From Welwitschia mirabilis (Eukaryota > Gnetophyta > Gnetopsida > Welwitschiales), in contig JBOZIK010000001.1 in NCBI GenBank assembly GCA_051453625.1, positions 155,594,887 through 155,658,886 of the forward strand: a stretch of DNA of 64,000 nt, in the 5' to 3' direction. How positions within the stretch are numbered: position 1 is the stretch's first letter; each line of letters begins with the position of its first letter. The notes beneath the pieces are model-generated. The model was not told the DNA's origin, did not search any database, and saw only the letters and a list, made by a program, of their open reading frames with translations. A program made the translations under genes and the position numbers. This document shows positions 12,452-24,128 of this stretch, piece after piece.

Positions 12452-14040
12452 CATTTTTCTCTCATTTTCTTGAGTTTTTATGTATCTTTTACACTTGTAA
12501 TCCCTGAACTTAGATTTTAAGCATTTTTTGGTGTTTTTCAAAATATTTTTAGCCATTTCTTACTACATTATGAGCCCTTAACCTTTTTTCTTCCCATCAT
12601 CAAGTTAAGTTTGGATGTAAAGCAAGATCCATTTGACTTGATTTTTTCCCCCTTTTTCTTAAACTATTTTGTGATTTGGATATATTAAGCTAAGTTTTTG
12701 ATCTTGATTAATATTTACTTATCTTAACTATACCAAGTTATTCTCTATCCTCATACATGTTGTTTGGTGTTTTTCTTTACTTTTTCTTACATTTAAAATT
12801 TAATTTTTTATGATTAAGGTTTAAAATTGGAAATTACATCTCACCCCTAAACAAATCACGTCTTCAGTAGTAATAAGTTTTAGTTAGTTTAGGGCATGGG
12901 AGCCTTATGTAGACAAAGATCCATGTGAGGCTACACTATGCTCTAAGTTTGTTGTTTAGTTTTAACTACCTTAAATGTGAAGTTTGAATCATATAGAGAG
13001 TCATATTTCTCTTAAGAAAAAACTTCTTGGATGACCTAAGGTCTAGATTCCTATGTATGTCTTGGTAATCAAGGGTATATTAGGTGAAGGCTAGAGGCAC
13101 AATGATAGTATCTACTTATATTTAATCACCAAGATAATAGAGAGTCATGAGTATAATCAAATTTTAAAATTTACTGATTCAAAGGTATAAGTAGGCTACC
13201 AACATTACATGGTACTTTCCCTTTAGGGGAGTATATAGCAAAGGTAACTAAAATTTGCAGATAACTTGGATGTCCCACTAAGGTTATTCACATTTTTATC
13301 ATTTTACTCCCTCAAGAGATAGGATACCACTGTTGGAAAGGATGTGATCACTACCCTGATTCAAGAGCATACTATAGAATTGATAAATCTACATTTTCAT
13401 CACTTGATAATAAAATTATGCCCCTTTGCATTAAAATTTACCTCCTTCACATTAAGAACCTTTTTAACAAGATACTTATTTCTACTCATATGTGTATATT
13501 TTTTCTTTGTTTTAGGGTTGGTGGATTGGGGGGAGGGGGGGCAGGAAGGAAGAGAGGAGGGGAGGAGTTTGTTGTCTTGGATATTACACATTGTGATTTA
13601 GATAAATTACTTAGATTTTTGGGATTAATTCCCTTTTATTATGACTATACGTCCCCATTGAGACTTCATTTTCTTTGTTGCATTATTTCTTGGATAGATC
13701 ACTTAAACTTGTAAATGAGAGAAAGATCTCTTTTTAGGTGGCTATATCATTGTCTTTAATTTTTCCTAGTTTTTCTTGTTTTTAGGTTTTGATATGTTTT
13801 CTTTATGTGTTAGATAAATTATTTCTAAGTACTAGATATGAGCAAGATCCCTCTGGAATTTAACTTTACCTTATGACTTGTTAAACATTTTCTCTTTGTT
13901 CTCAGTATTCATCATGTCTACTTTATTGAAACTTAGATTCTAGAGTTTGTCAAAAAGATTCATGCTCATATTGACTACTAAAATCATAAACAACTTTAGG
14001 GTGATCTTACATAATAATTAGAGTTGAGAGAATTAGAATG
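12452..14040. other. unassigned interior of the copia element, with a G-rich run
   Basis: No domain is recognised. The region contains a strongly G-rich purine run at 13515-13566. ORF-like stretches on both strands around 13344-13714 overlap it and show no family features. Confidence 0.4.
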
Positions 14041-14930
14041 AAGACTTTATTTCTACACTATGCATTTATAGATTTAATAAAGATTTTTTGGAACAAGCAC
14101 ATGTTACTCTTTAGAATCTAGATGAAGAAGATGCATGATAAGCCCTTGATCATAAGATCATAGAAATAATGTGAAAATTAATGGTCACTTTGCATAAAAA
14201 GTTGGTTGATAGAAGCAAATCTAGTTATACCAACTATTGTACTTTACATGATACATTTTATATGAATAATGATTTAGAACTAATCAATCTCATTACAATC
14301 ATGAACAAACTTAATTATAAAATAGGAAAATGCATTATCTTATATCTTAGATTATAGATAATAAATCAAAAATTACAAATATAAATCCAACAAATAAAGT
14401 TTGCATTTATTACATCAACTTGATTCATTACTATTTGGAGGATTCATCTCTTCATAGATATATTTTATCTTTTCATGGAATAATCTACTATCCAATATAA
14501 ACTTTAACATGCTTAGTAAGGATCTTGTTACCACAAGAGCATAATTTAACTTGACAAGCTCTTCATGTTTTAATATATAGTTTAAATTTTCTCATTCTCA
14601 TGGACCTTCTTGTTAATATAATCAGTTTTCTAATAACTTTCATTCATCAAAGGCAATACATCATGATAAGGATAAGGCTCCATAGAAATATTCAACTAAC
14701 AAGCATAATCAAACTCATGCAAACAAGAATCCTATTTAACGTATAACTACTTCAAATAAAAATAAGTATTAATGCTCATGATGTAAAAGAAAAGATCATA
14801 TAGTAGACTTCTGTCAGATATCTTAGGAGAAGATTAAATCTATACCTAAGGCTAATGTAGTTATTGAAGAATTTGAATTCCTTAATGATGAAAATTTTGA
14901 GTAAAATTCAAATTTTAACAAATTTGATTT
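14041..14930 (+). pseudogene. copia gag remnant with zinc knuckle
   Basis: A broken plus-strand frame from about 14041 to 14330 carries a copia gag-like segment with NLDEEDA, ALDHKIIEIM and KLMVTLHKKLVDRSKSSYTN pieces. Downstream, 14773-14814 encodes the exact spacing of a CCHC zinc knuckle (C-x2-C-x4-H-x4-C) with a TGA between the first two cysteines. Gag would form the particle and the knuckle would bind RNA. Multiple stops and shifts make it non-functional. The protease motif follows about 160 bases downstream, the order expected in copia elements. Confidence 0.6.
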
Positions 14931-14964
14931 TATAGGTATGAGTGAGTACATAACGCATGATAAG

Positions 14965-15110
14965 ATGTGAATTCTTGACATACATGCTACTTATCACATG
15001 AATTATTGACATTACTGTTTTGATTACTTCATCGAAGTGCCAAGTCAGGTTTATTTAGCAAATAGAATTTTTGTTTCTCATGATTTCATCTTTTCAAAGA
15101 CTTCAAACAA
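14965..15110 (+). pseudogene. copia aspartic protease remnant
   Basis: At 14971-15003 the frame reads ILDIHATYHMN, aligned to the copia protease motif ILDTGATxHMT. The catalytic Asp is kept but the following Thr-Gly are changed to Ile-His, so activity is not expected. This protease would mature the Gag-Pol polyprotein. It lies after the zinc knuckle and before RT with no integrase in between. Confidence 0.65.
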
Positions 15111-15299
15111 TAATTCTTAGCTTAATCTTTTGAAGAATCGTCTTTCCTCTAATCTAATAATCATCTTGAATGCTAAATATCCTACAGTTGAAGGGGAATA
15201 TGTAGCTACTAATCCTGCTTTAATTTCTTATATTAGTATTACTTATTTTTAACCTATAGGAATTTGATAAATTTGATGCTCCAAGCATGCTTAATCATG

Positions 15300-16990
15300 G
15301 TTTTAGTAGTAATTTAGTAGATTCTCCAATAGAACAAGCTGAGACTACCCATAGGCAACATCGGAGTACTTGGTTATAGTCTACTCTCTAAGACCTTTAT
15401 AATAATGAAAAGGGTGAAACTGGAACTAGACATAACTTACATACATATTATGATGTTGATGATGAGTTCCATCTAACTTTTAATGGTGAACTAACCTCAT
15501 TAAAAAAATACTATTTAACATAATCATTAGATAAAAATCATGCAACAAGAATATGATAGCCTTGTTGAAAATGATACTTAGGAGTTAGTAGACCTTTCAT
15601 TAGGATGTATTATGTTACATAACAAATGAATTTTTCTCAATAAATATAATACATATAATACCCTTGAGCGACATAAATCTTAGCTTATTGCTATAGGCCT
15701 ACGATAAAAAAAGGAATTCACTAAAATGAAGGCTTTGCTTCAAGAGCAAAATTGGCTACCATCAGAATAATGATTACCTTAGTAGTATAAAAAGAATGGA
15801 AACTTCATCAATTAGACATAAAAACTATGTTTCTCTATGAAGACTTAAAAGAAGAAATCTACATGATACAACTAAAGGGTTTTAAAGAAGACAGCAAAGA
15901 ACATAAGGTATGTAGATTGATCAAGTCTTTATATGAGCTAAAACAAGCACTAGAAAATTGGTACACTAACCTTGTAAACTATTTAAGTTTTATTATATTT
16001 ATATTATATAATTACCAATATTTGGATGCCACATTATTCATCAAATCTTATGGACAAAAATCTACATATATATTGGTATATGTAGATGATATGCTAATAA
16101 CAAGATGTGATGAAGAATATGTAAAATGAATAAAATTTTCATTGAGTAAGACATTTAATATTTTTGATCTTAAATTGACTATATTTTACTTAGGTATAGA
16201 AATTTTTCAACAAATAATGAAATCTTCTTAATTCACAAGAAGTACATTAGAGACCTAATCTAGAAATTTGGACTAGAAGATGTAAAAGAAGTTGTAACAA
16301 CTTTAGAGAAAAATGCAAAGATATTTATTAACGAAGACTCAGAAACTATGAATTAAATAGAATATATAAGTATAGTAAGAAGTCTAATTTATCTAACCAA
16401 TACTAAATCAAACATATCATATGTTGTTGGTGTGTTATTAAGATATCTTTATGTGCCTAAGGTTAGTCATCTAAATGCTACAAAGAGAGTACTAAGATAC
16501 CTAAAGAAGATAAAAGATTTAGATCTCACTTATTAAAAAAAAACTCTTAATTCATCTACATGGCATAATCTGACTCATATTTTATTAGAGAGATAGATAC
16601 CTCATTATCAACATTAAGGTATATCATGTTCTTTGGAACATCACCTCTATCTTGGCGATTAAAGCTATCTATCAAAGTATCAAAGAACTATAGAATGATC
16701 ATCTACCAAAGTTAAACATACTACTTCTTCTAAATCATGTAGAGAGATCGAATGGTTAAAAAAAATATAAGAAGAAATGAACCTAAAATAGACTAAGGCA
16801 ACAAAACTCTTCAATGATAACCAATTAATGATTTGTATAGCAAAATATCCAGTACACCATGATAGGACAAAACACTTTCATATTAAATCCAAAAAATTAG
16901 GGAACTCATATAGAATGAAATGATTACACCAATACTATCTAATCATTAAAAAAAATTAATGATATTCCTACAAAATTACTTAGTGAAAAG
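15300..16990 (+). pseudogene. copia reverse transcriptase and RNase H remnant
   Basis: The pre-RT start is near 15540 (QEYDSLVENDT, ELVDL). The best open piece (15827-16129, about 100 codons) carries FLYEDLKEEIYM, CRLIKSLYELKQAL and the catalytic box YVDDM at 16079-16093, the copia form of the RT active site. LTIFYLGIEIF follows near 16175. RNase H is shown near 16813-16880 by NDNQLMICIAKYPVHHDRTKH, here split by nothing more than normal decay. Many stops and frame changes mean it is dead. About 900 bases of integrase expected upstream are absent. Confidence 0.85.
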
Positions 16991-17021
16991 AAGTTCTAGT
17001 ATTTTTAACCCAATATTAGAT

Positions 17022-17550
17022 TGATGATGAGTTGAGTCAAACACATCTCTTTTTTATACATCATAGGTCTCATTTGACTTATGAGTTTCTGATTAAAGTC
17101 ACACCTAATACTAGTACTATGGGATTTATAGCATAAATATGGCTTAGTACTATGAGATGTGTAGTACATGTTTTGGCATAGCATTATGTGATGTGTAATG
17201 CACATAATAAGCCTATCTACTATGGGATGTGTAGTAGTAGATTAACTACTTCTTTTATGAAGTAATTCCCTCATCTAGCAACTCCTTTCTAAAGGTTTTA
17301 TCGTATGCCACATTCCTAAGAATTTTTCCCAAGAACTTTAGCTTTTCCTTGGAAGAGAGCATATTTCCATTTTGAGGGAAAAATTACTAATACTTGTATA
17401 CACCATGGTTACACACCTAGGGATTCATGAAAACCTAGGTGTGTGCTTATCTATATAAGCAAGATCTTTGTAAAACAATTGATAAAGGAGAAATAAAATT
17501 TAGTTTTGAGAAAAAATATGTCTTGATTTTGGCACTTTTGTTTCTTAGTA
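17022..17550 (+). repeat. 3' LTR of the copia element
   Basis: It starts TGATGATGAG just after the RNase H remnant and ends TTCTTAGTA at 17550, where the 5' LTR has TTCTTAGCA. U3 contains subrepeats (17113-17237). A short piece of the 5' part is open on the minus strand but carries no domain. Confidence 0.65.
17113..17237 (+). repeat. U3 subrepeats of TACTATGGGATGTGTAGTA type
   Basis: Four imperfect units occur near 17116, 17149, 17182 and 17219, spaced about 33-37 bases. The unit is nearly palindromic at its ends (TACTA...TAGTA). They lie only in the 3' LTR copy because the 5' LTR is deleted here. Such U3 repeats often carry transcription-factor sites, which is inference only. Confidence 0.65.
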
Positions 17551-20016
17551 ATTTTCTTCTATCATCCCTCACCAAGATGCTAGGAAGATATAAGAGGTCT
17601 CTTATGCTTGGTAATACAGGTTACTAATGGGTGATTATGACCAAGTGATCACTTTGAGAATTCATTATACACTGGGGTACCCATGTTTATTTTGTATTAA
17701 TATATATAATATTATATCTTTCATCCATTATGCATTAGGCACATATTATTAGGGGTAAAGTTTGGAATGTCAAAAATCTCTTTTAGGCTAGTACTCCTTT
17801 ATGGTAATCCTAAGGTTCATGGTGAATGCTTTTGTGAATTGATTTGGTTTTTTTTTTAAAACATCGATTTGCGTTAGTAATATTTAGTTAATATACTTTA
17901 TAAATAATTAATTGAGCTAGTATGTTCATTACTTTACTAATTTGAATTATTATATAACTAGTTGTAGTAACTTTATCATATTTTTTTTGTAGCGACAGTT
18001 AAATTTCTAGAATGAAGGCATAGGTTAGAAATATTGTAGCTTCTTAATTCTTTGGTATAGATTAGTAAAACTTTTTTGTAAGTCTAAGACTATTTAATAG
18101 TTGTGAAAATTTAAAAATAGTAATTTTTCTAATGTTTAATAATGTTTAACAAGATTATTTATTAAAATACATTAGAAAATAAATGAAGAAAATAGTAAGT
18201 AATTAATTTACATTGTAACTAATAGTTAATATATCTAAAAACTTGAGTAACTCAAGTTGTAGAAAATTAAATAAGATTTCCAAAAAAATTTGAGTCATTT
18301 AAAAAATTAAAGTATTTTGAAAGTTATGGTCATTTTAGTATAGTGCAGTAGAACTATAATTTAAAAAAATTGGACAGTTTTTAACCTTAAATCGTGACCT
18401 TAGAAATAATATTTTTAAAATTCCAAAATAGCCTAAGTTGATTTCTAAGGATCTTATTATGAATCTAGTTTATGAAAACTACTTTAGTTTATTTTTGTGC
18501 TTTGTTCTTAATTAATTATTAATTTTTTTTATAATATCTCTTTAGAGCCTAAAAACTTCATAATTAATGTCTTAAATTATTAAAAAAATTATTAAATTTA
18601 AATTATACAAGTAATTTATGTATATATGATAATTTTATATCAATAGACTTAAGTTCCATTATTTAGAAACAATATTTTATTAGGAGAAATACCTCTTTTA
18701 CCTTTTATTTTATCTTACTTTGAATATACATGCTTATAAGGGATTCCATCTCAGTAGTTTAAGTAACATAAATAGTATTTAATTTATCACTTATTTTCTT
18801 GACTTATGACATAGACATAGGAACCTTGGATAAATAATTATGGCTTAATAAGCATGCTTATGATATACTTTCTTTTTCTTAATTTCATTACACATAACCA
18901 TGGAGATTATCATATGAGCATAAAAGAATGCTTCTAAGATTAGCATAACTCTAGATATGGATTAGTTTCTTTAACTAATCTATAAGATGTAATTTGATAC
19001 ATTTTGAATATTGTTATTATTATTTAAAAAAGAATATTTCCTTTATTTAGATTTTCATTACTATAATCTTGAAGATAAAGATGTTATAGTATGCTTGGTT
19101 TCTCTTTTACATGATTATTTCTATGAAATGAACACAACGATGATTTGAATTATTATAATTAGGTAAATAATTCATTAAATATTCATATTAGTGAGAATTA
19201 TATGCATTCATTTGTATAGTATATTCATCAAATAGGACTAAGTCAAGATAATCCTACTAATGATCATCCTCATACTTGGATTTCATCACTAAGATGGATT
19301 GCATTGCATTCTTTTATCCCTAAATAATACCATTATAGAAGTGGATTTAATCATCATTCTCTTGTCCCACTCATGTATGAACTTACTCTGACTTAATATC
19401 TCAAGCCCTTGACATCAATGGATCATGTTACATCATTTGGAGATGTTTCAAGGAAGTAATGGTTATTCGTGAATATGCATCTATCTCATATACTACATGT
19501 TACCTTTATTAAGGGTGTATCGAGGTGAAGTATAAGCTTATGGAATTAAGCCTAACCATATTTCTATAGTTTCAAAATTGAAGTAGAATCAAGTCTTATC
19601 CTAAGGATGGCCAGATATTAAGTTAGAATACTATTAATAAGAGTCATAGCCTCTTGTTATATTAGTTAAGTATTATCCTCAATTTTATCCATGTATGTTT
19701 TATAAAAAGTTTACATCTTGTAAACTATTTGTAAGATATCTTTCTATTTGATGAAAAAATATAAATAAATGGAGGGCATAAACTTCTAACATTGCTATTA
19801 TTTGTAAACCAAAATAGCTTATAAATTAATTATAGGTAAATATATGATAATAATGTGATTTAATTTCCATAAAAATAAAAATTCTAATAAAGGAATAAGT
19901 AAAATTTGATCCTATGTTTCGTTATATCTATCCATTAATAATATTAAAGAAGGAAGGAAGAGAAACAGAGGGGAGAAGGGAGTGCTTAATTAGGATAAGA
20001 AAGATAGGGTATCACA
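17551..20016 (+). repeat. 5' LTR of Tekay-like gypsy, second segment
   Basis: This continues the LTR broken by the copia element. From about 18850 it matches the LTR copy at 1-1144. It ends GATAGGGTATCACA at 20016, complementary to the start at 9375 apart from one base. A primer site begins four bases later, which marks this as the 5' LTR of a plus-strand element. The part from 17551 to 18850 has no partner in the window, so its LTR identity rests on position. Confidence 0.7.
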
Positions 20017-20019
20017 AAT

Positions 20020-20031
20020 TAGTGTCAGAGA
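20020..20031 (+). other. tRNA-iMet primer binding site of the Tekay-like gypsy
   Basis: TAGTGTCAGAGA aligns to TGGTATCAGAGC with 9 of 12 matches and continues CAAG as in many plant gypsy elements. It follows the LTR end by three bases. Confidence 0.75.
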
Positions 20032-20927
20032 CAAGTTGCCCTAAATAATACTTATGTTAAGCACTTATAAAGTTCTTTTGTATAATTATAATATTAGTTA
20101 TAATCATAATAACCTTAGTTAATTATATCTTGAAAACTCTAAATCTTGAATAAAATGAATTATATCCTTGGTAAAACTAGATTCTAAAATAACCCTACTC
20201 CTAGATAAGCATGAATCTAATCATATCTCCAAATAGTCAAAAATTTCATAATACCTATAATTTTCATACTTCCTAAATAAATACTAAATCACATCTGTGT
20301 TAATCCCAATAATTATAAAGATTACATTAATAATAATCCTAGCACCTTAATAATCCTAGAAATTGATTAAATTGGAATAGTTTCAAAGTATCCATAAGGT
20401 TAATTATAACCCCAACCCCTAGATGATCATTATTTTAATCATATTTATGATAATTTTAAATTCCTAAGCGATCCTAGAAGGATGATGAAATCAAGCAATT
20501 AGAAACTCTATTACCTTGTAGCTATAAATTATAATCATTTAGGAGAATTATAATTATCTTAAGAATTTAGGATAATGACCTTATATGATTCCTTAAAGAG
20601 CTTAACCTTTTACAAAAAAATATAAATATATAAAATTATGCCTCATAATTAGATGTCCTTGGAAATAATCAAACTTCTAACCAATTTATTCATTCCAAAC
20701 TATGCGATCACATAACCTTAAAATAAGATCCTATATTCATAACTTATAAACCTAATAAACCTTATTTATTTAAAATTAAAAAATGGAATAACCATGATTA
20801 TGTACTTTAAGTTATAAATGAGGATAAATCACCTTCCACTGATAACTATGTCCTTTGTAAGATCATAAAAATATTTATAAGTTTAACTTTTAATAATATT
20901 TATACTATTTTCAAATGGAATCTCATA
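20032..20927 (+). other. leader of the gypsy element, noncoding
   Basis: No domain is recognised between the primer site and the sequence gap. The region is AT-rich with repeated AATCCTAG-like and CCTTATA-like words. Untranslated leaders of this size occur in Tekay-like elements. Confidence 0.45.
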
Positions 20928-21543
20928 NNNNNNNNNNNNNNNNNNNNNNNNNNNNNNNNNNNNNNNNNNNNNNNNNNNNNNNNNNNNNNNNNNNNNNNNN
21001 NNNNNNNNNNNNNNNNNNNNNNNNNNNNNNNNNNNNNNNNNNNNNNNNNNNNNNNNNNNNNNNNNNNNNNNNNNNNNNNNNNNNNNNNNNNNNNNNNNNN
21101 NNNNNNNNNNNNNNNNNNNNNNNNNNNNNNNNNNNNNNNNNNNNNNNNNNNNNNNNNNNNNNNNNNNNNNNNNNNNNNNNNNNNNNNNNNNNNNNNNNNN
21201 NNNNNNNNNNNNNNNNNNNNNNNNNNNNNNNNNNNNNNNNNNNNNNNNNNNNNNNNNNNNNNNNNNNNNNNNNNNNNNNNNNNNNNNNNNNNNNNNNNNN
21301 NNNNNNNNNNNNNNNNNNNNNNNNNNNNNNNNNNNNNNNNNNNNNNNNNNNNNNNNNNNNNNNNNNNNNNNNNNNNNNNNNNNNNNNNNNNNNNNNNNNN
21401 NNNNNNNNNNNNNNNNNNNNNNNNNNNNNNNNNNNNNNNNNNNNNNNNNNNNNNNNNNNNNNNNNNNNNNNNNNNNNNNNNNNNNNNNNNNNNNNNNNNN
21501 NNNNNNNNNNNNNNNNNNNNNNNNNNNNNNNNNNNNNNNNNNN
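20928..21543. other. assembly gap of 616 N
   Basis: There is no sequence here. Any open frame through it on either strand is an artefact of N. Confidence 0.99.
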
Positions 21544-21828
21544 AATTTCCCCTTCTTTCAGATGTCTTGTTATTGTTAGTTAAACCTTGAGGCCAAATTA
21601 GTTGTACCAACTAATTAACATCAAGAGAATTCATTAAAAAAATTAGTAACCTAATGATGAGAATTAACCTCTATTTAATCTCAATCTAGAAGCATTAGTA
21701 AATACATTCATGTAGCTCCTATCACAACTAGTAAATCAAGGTCAAAAACCACAAGTAAATAATGGTTTCAATTAACTTAAGAAAGTGGGTATAAAAAATT
21801 AATTTAAATTTTTATTAATCTAAATCCA

Positions 21829-22790
21829 CCAAAGTTTATAAGAGGTTCAGACTCATCTGAAGCAGAAGCATAACTAAGTGATGTCGAAAAGATTATAGGT
21901 ACTTTAAGATGTGATGCATATAAAAAGGTTTCTTTAGCTATTTATATGTTACAAGGAGAAGCTAACCTATGGTGGAAAATGGAAATGGCCAAGTTAAAAG
22001 ATCTAGAACTTTCATGGAGGGAATTTAAGCACATTTTTAAGAATAGGTATATCAATAAGTTCTATATTCATCAAAAGGTTATAGAATTCTATGATTTAAG
22101 ACAAGCATCTAATGTAACTATAACATCCCATGAGTGCAAATTTTTAAAGTTATTGAGATATGTTTCACATATGCATTTAGATGAAGAAGCTAAAGCAAAT
22201 ATCAAATATCTTTATTGATAGTCTTCATCCTTATAAAGCTCCCAAAGTATCAATGTTTTAATCTAAGATTCTAGTAGAGGATGTATAAAAGATAAAGATA
22301 GTAGAACTAAACTGTCAAAGACAACAAAAAAACAAAAAGAAAAAGATGTTTTTCCATAGAGACATATTCTTAAGGGAAATTAGTCATAAATGTCTTATCA
22401 CAAGAAGAATTAGCACTTTAGCAAAAATAATATTAGTAGTAGTAATAGTAGATATAAGAATTTTAATCAACCTAAATAGGTTTTTTCAAAGGAAACTAGA
22501 ATGTTCCTAATCAAATATATGCAAGTAATCAACCTCAGAGACCTAATTTTTAGCAAATTCCTAGTCAATATCAATACAAGAACTAATATAATAACAAATA
22601 TCAATGATTTAACTATAAAAGAATTCATAATGTAAAATAATGTTTATTACATAATAAAGACCCTTCTAGATCATAATCAAAACATCTTAAAGAATGAAAA
22701 AGCATTCCTCAATTAATTAGACAACTTCAAGAAATGGTAGATAATCAAGGGGTGTAATTTTAGATCTTTGTTATGGAAGGTAAAGCTATA
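21829..22790 (+). pseudogene. Tekay-like gypsy gag, 5' part of protease region
   Basis: From 21829 the frame reads PPKFIRGSDSSEAEA, then an open piece at 21946-22218 with GEANLWWKMEM and SWREFKHIFKNRY. This is the retrotransposon gag signature of plant chromovirus-type elements (F-x-G-S near the start, then GEA-x-x-WW). The capsid would package RNA. The tail is rich in Asn and Gln, as often seen before the zinc knuckle, but I could not place the knuckle with confidence. Stops are scattered. The frame runs to the LINE insertion at 22817 and resumes at 28797. Confidence 0.8.
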
Positions 22791-22803
22791 CTTAATAATA
22801 AAG

Positions 22804-22816
22804 AAGTAATGATTTT
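22804..22816 (+). repeat. left target site duplication of the LINE
   Basis: AAGTAATGATTTT here and AAGTAATTATTTT at 28784-28796 differ at one base of 13. They flank the LINE exactly, and the gypsy protease frame continues after the second copy. Confidence 0.85.
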
Positions 22817-22899
22817 GGCTAGGGCTTTGAATCTCTGCAAGATTTTGATGGATCTAAAGTGAGAAGGAGGTAAGGCTTAAAGGGCCATGGATTGATGGA

Positions 22900-24090
22900 G
22901 GAAGTTTCAGTCCCTGATCATGGAACACAGGGGTGAATTCAGCCATAAGATAGTTATCCTATGGGTAAGTTATAGGATTTTTTTTGTTTAGCAGTTCTAA
23001 TCTAGTTTTAGGATTTTTTTTAGGGGTTTTGCCCCAATATGAAGAAGAATCGGTTCTCTAGTTAAGGAAAATCCCTTATCTTAGACATCGATGAAAATGC
23101 CTATAGTAAGATTAAGAAGAAGGTCAGATACAGTCTAATCAAAAAATTTATCTCATTTAGTCCTCGAACAAGATTGGATCAAATCTATGAATGAGTTGTT
23201 ATGAAATAAAGTTGATGTTATTGCAATACTAGAAGGATTGGTATTATTTCAACTAGATAACAAATAAGATCAAGATGAAATAATCATAATAGAAACATGG
23301 TTTTTTTGTGTTCAAGCCCTTGACCTAGCCAAATGGATCTTGGGGATGTAATCGAACCTGAATCTATTTAAGAGACTTTCAATTTGAATCTCCATCTGGA
23401 AGTTCCCTCTGGAGTTTTTGGGATGAAGATGTATTAAGAAGAATGGCAGCTCAGTTTAGTGAACTCATCAAACTTGATAAGATTACTATTAAATAGAAAA
23501 GATTAGTTTGGCTAGATTCTATGTTTGGATGAGCCTCGAGGATACCAAGAAGATTTAATTTGTAAATTTTAGGTCTAAATGGGGTATTTGTGATCTTGAC
23601 ATTACATATGAGAATCTTCTGATCACTTGCATAGTCTATGAAAAATCAGGATACCTCTCTAGAAGATGTATTCATCCTGAAAAGAAATGTTCATATTATA
23701 GGATATTGGGTTATCTACGAGACGAATGTTAAAAAATATTAATTAACTTTAAAGAAAAACCAAAGGAAACCTATACTTTTTGTGGGAAAATTGGTCATAA
23801 TCAGAACATATGCTGACATAAGCAAAGCAAGGAATAAACCAGAAAAAGTACTATTGTTTTCCCTAAGGAAAGTAAGAAAAAGAAGCATCAGAACTAGAGC
23901 ATAACCCCTTCAACCTCTTGTGAACAAGAATGACATCCAATAACCTTTAAATGATAAAGAACCTAATGAAGTGGAAACCCAAGCGAAGGGAAGGCTTAGT
24001 AATAAAACTCTTTGAGAATAAGAAAAGATAGAGAATGTTGTAAATAGCTCTCAAGCTACCATCTAAGATACCTTAAGGAAAGATTAAACG
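22900..24090 (+). pseudogene. LINE ORF1 with DUF4283-like region and zinc knuckles
   Basis: A broken frame near 23420-23520 contains FWDEDVLRRMAAQFSEL, typical of the DUF4283 domain of plant LINE ORF1. Then comes YENLLITC near 23607 with SGYLSRRC, the first zinc-knuckle-like region. At 23770-23815 lies a CCHC motif in which the first Cys has become Tyr (TYTFCGKIGHNQNIC). ORF1 proteins bind the LINE RNA. Stops (mostly TAG and TAA for CAG and CAA) show it is inactive. Confidence 0.75.
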
Positions 24091-24128
24091 CCCAGAAAGG
24101 AGTGAAAACACCATCAATAAATTATCTC

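Larger units (their letters stand above)
10490..17550 (+). mobile_element. degenerate Ty1/copia retrotransposon inserted in the gypsy LTR
   Basis: The element has a shortened 5' LTR (10490-10716), an initiator-Met primer site, gag and zinc-knuckle remnants, a protease motif, RT and RNase H remnants, and a 3' LTR (17022-17550). The two LTR ends match over about 170 bases (10545-10716 and 17385-17550). Integrase is missing: only about 450 bases separate protease from the pre-RT region. A 3.2-kb stretch between primer site and gag is far longer than normal and probably includes other insertions. It sits inside a Tekay-like LTR. No clear 5-bp target duplication survives. Confidence 0.8.

Noticed and set aside
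20900-21610. Long open frames on both strands
   Set aside because: They run through 616 N; only a few codons at each end are real sequence.
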